A stretch of 7,725 nt of DNA from Clostridia bacterium (lineage in GTDB: Bacteria > Bacillota > Clostridia > Christensenellales > Aristaeellaceae), in the NCBI GenBank assembly GCA_017458865.1, contig JAFSZW010000036.1:1-7725 (forward strand), given 5' to 3'. The position numbers and the translations under genes are program-made. The first letter of the stretch is position 1. Every line of letters begins with the position of its first letter. The notes below the pieces were generated by a model, which was not told the origin of the DNA, did no database searches, and was given only the letters and a program-made list of their open reading frames with translations. Below, piece after piece: positions 6,985-7,725 of this stretch.

Positions 6985-7055
6985 ACCGGGCTGGTGTAAA
7001 GGCAGCACGATCGGCTTTGACCCGGTAGGAAGAGGTTCGATCCCTCTGCCCGGCG
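6985..7055 (+). tRNA. tRNA-Gln (anticodon UUG)
   Basis: Loop CTTTGAC between stems ATCGG and CCGGT gives anticodon TTG, reading CAA. The D stem GTGT/GCAC (with a T-G wobble) and the T stem AGAGG/CCTCT are sound, and discriminator G73 is as expected for Gln. Acceptor pairs 2-7 are perfect, but position 1 (A6985) faces C72 (C7054), a mismatch; tRNA-Gln often has a weak first pair. No CCA is encoded. Only six bases separate it from the tRNA-Cys gene. Confidence 0.92.
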
Positions 7056-7061
7056 TTGTAT

Positions 7062-7133
7062 GGTTCCATAGCCAAATTGGCAAGGCTACGGATTGCAAAT
7101 CCGTGATTGCCCGTTCGAATCGGGCTGGAACCT
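7062..7133 (+). tRNA. tRNA-Cys (anticodon GCA)
   Basis: Acceptor GGTTCCA/TGGAACC, D stem GCC/GGC, anticodon stem ACGGA/TCCGT and T stem GCCCG/CGGGC are all fully paired. The loop TTGCAAA gives GCA. The discriminator is T, the U73 identity base of cysteine tRNAs, followed by CCG rather than CCA, so the end must be repaired by tRNA nucleotidyltransferase. It is the last of three closely packed genes. Confidence 0.96.
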
Positions 7134-7353
7134 CCGATTTTGCATTTGATTCGGTTCAGGAAAATAGCACTGTCCGGAGTTTGAACTTTTGATGGCACAC
7201 ATGATAAAAGGCATGCAATGCAGCCTCGATTGCCGGAGTGGGCCTGGCTGGCGAAACCACATTTTGCGATTACCGGGTTCCAGGCTCAGATGGCAAAACG
7301 GTGGCTGAGGGAATATGTGTCGTAGTTTTAATGCATCAGGTCCTGCTGTATAC
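7134..7353. other. Spacer between tRNA-Cys and tRNA-Tyr
   Basis: This 220-base spacer has no convincing ORF or terminator. A segment at 7230-7297 can be folded loosely like a tRNA (TTGCCGG against ATGGCAA ends, a GCGAA/TTTGC hairpin, and a TTCCAGG loop), but the D arm is too short, base 33 is not T, and the T stem has a mismatch. It may be a decayed tRNA gene or mere chance. A small CTCAG/CTGAG stem is at 7285-7309. Confidence 0.3.
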
Positions 7354-7438
7354 GGGAGAATGCCTGAGTATGGTCAAAAAGGGGCGGACTGTAAATCCGT
7401 TGGCTCTGCCTGCGTTGGTTCAAATCCAACTTCTCCCA
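7354..7438 (+). tRNA. tRNA-Tyr (anticodon GUA)
   Basis: A class II tRNA of 85 bases. Acceptor GGGAGAA/TTCTCCC and T stem GTTGG/CCAAC are perfect; the anticodon stem GCGGA/TCCGT carries the loop CTGTAAA with anticodon GTA. A long variable arm with GGC/GCC stem lies at about 7402-7410, as bacterial tRNA-Tyr requires. Discriminator A, no encoded CCA. It reads UAC and UAU codons. Confidence 0.96.
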
Positions 7439-7441
7439 TTA

Positions 7442-7464
7442 TCATTAAACCAGCGGTTTAATGA
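7442..7464. repeat. Perfect 10-base palindromic stem-loop after tRNA-Tyr
   Basis: TCATTAAACC (7442-7451) and GGTTTAATGA (7455-7464) pair perfectly around a 3-base AGC loop, starting four bases after the tRNA-Tyr gene. No T tract follows, so it is not a standard terminator. A precursor-processing or 3' stabilising hairpin, or a binding site for a dimeric protein, would fit. Confidence 0.65.
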
Positions 7465-7553
7465 CGGCGTACCGACTGCTGTGGTAGTATCAGGGACGCA
7501 GTGTGGCGGAAACAGCATCCGGGCAAAAGATGCCATGACTGGAAGGCGAAAAC

Positions 7554-7725
7554 ATGTCCCAATCCCTTTACTTTTACAGGGTCTCAAAAATCAACGAGAT
7601 CCTCCCTGAGATCATCAATACTGACAGGATGGAGCTTCCATACTACAGCGTAATGGTAGAGGGAGCTGCTGAATGGGAAAAGAGCATTGGGCAGATTCGA
7701 ACCATTGAGCATAGCGCTGTGAACA
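7554..7725 (+). CDS. 5' end of an unrecognised protein gene (cut by window end)
   Basis: An open frame begins at ATG 7554 and stays open to the window edge (57 codons). GGAAGG (7541-7546) lies 7 bases before the ATG, a good ribosome binding site. The protein starts MSQSLYFYRVSKINEILPEI and is hydrophilic, with an acidic middle containing EGAAEWEKS; there is no signal peptide or membrane segment in the visible part. I do not recognise a family. It follows the tRNA cluster after 115 bases and could share its transcript or have its own promoter in the gap, which I could not see. Confidence 0.7.
   Translation, partial: MSQSLYFYRVSKINEILPEIINTDRMELPYYSVMVEGAAEWEKSIGQIRTIEHSAVN

Noticed and set aside
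6866..7192. 108-codon frame on the + strand
   Set aside because: It covers the tRNA-Glu(CUC), tRNA-Gln and tRNA-Cys genes, so it is open by chance.
7238..7609. 123-codon frame on the + strand
   Set aside because: It runs through the whole tRNA-Tyr gene and overlaps the better supported start at 7554.
1..7725. CRISPR array, insertion sequence or phage attachment repeats
   Set aside because: No regularly spaced repeats, no transposase-like frame, and no duplicated tRNA 3' end were found by eye; 11-base matches between distant places (such as ATGATCCGGTG near 86 and 6818) are expected by chance at this length.

Overview
The window looks like chromosomal DNA of a Gram-positive, anaerobe-type bacterium, most likely a Clostridia-like Bacillota member. 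The grounds are strong purine-rich ribosome binding sites, mid GC content, Sec signal peptides on the secreted proteins, intrinsic terminators, and most tRNA genes lacking an encoded CCA. The species cannot be fixed from this stretch.

Left part (1-5532): four intact genes on the + strand. These are a class I SAM-dependent methyltransferase (206-991), a cytoplasmic transglutaminase-like protein with a visible Cys-His-Asp triad (1245-2159), a secreted HExxH metallopeptidase-like protein of no named family (2487-3452), and a secreted M13 (neprilysin/PepO-type) metalloendopeptidase (3496-5532). The last two lie 43 bases apart, both carry signal peptides and zinc motifs, and probably form an extracytoplasmic proteolysis operon. 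The first two are separated by a gap of about 250 bases and may be transcribed independently.

Middle part (5533-6500): no long intact gene. It holds the decayed remnant of an ORF6N-domain (phage antirepressor-type) gene, with an internal deletion and a frameshift, closed by an intact intrinsic terminator. After a stretch in which I see little comes a compact unit: promoter, a 40-codon ORF with a ribosome binding site, and a strong terminator (6241-6498).

Right part (6500-7725): five tRNA genes on the + strand, Glu(UUC), Glu(CUC), Gln(UUG), Cys(GCA) and Tyr(GUA). Glu(CUC), Gln and Cys are packed 3-6 bases apart. The other spacers are 150-220 bases long, and the one between the two Glu genes holds several perfect stem-loops. 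The Glu(UUC) gene has an extra base in its T stem and the Gln gene an A-C mismatch at the acceptor end. A new protein gene begins at 7554 and runs off the window.

No clearly new multi-gene system is visible. The points most worth following are the decayed ORF6N gene beside a tRNA cluster (a possible old mobile-element site), the isolated small-ORF unit, and the irregular tRNA cluster with its structured spacers.
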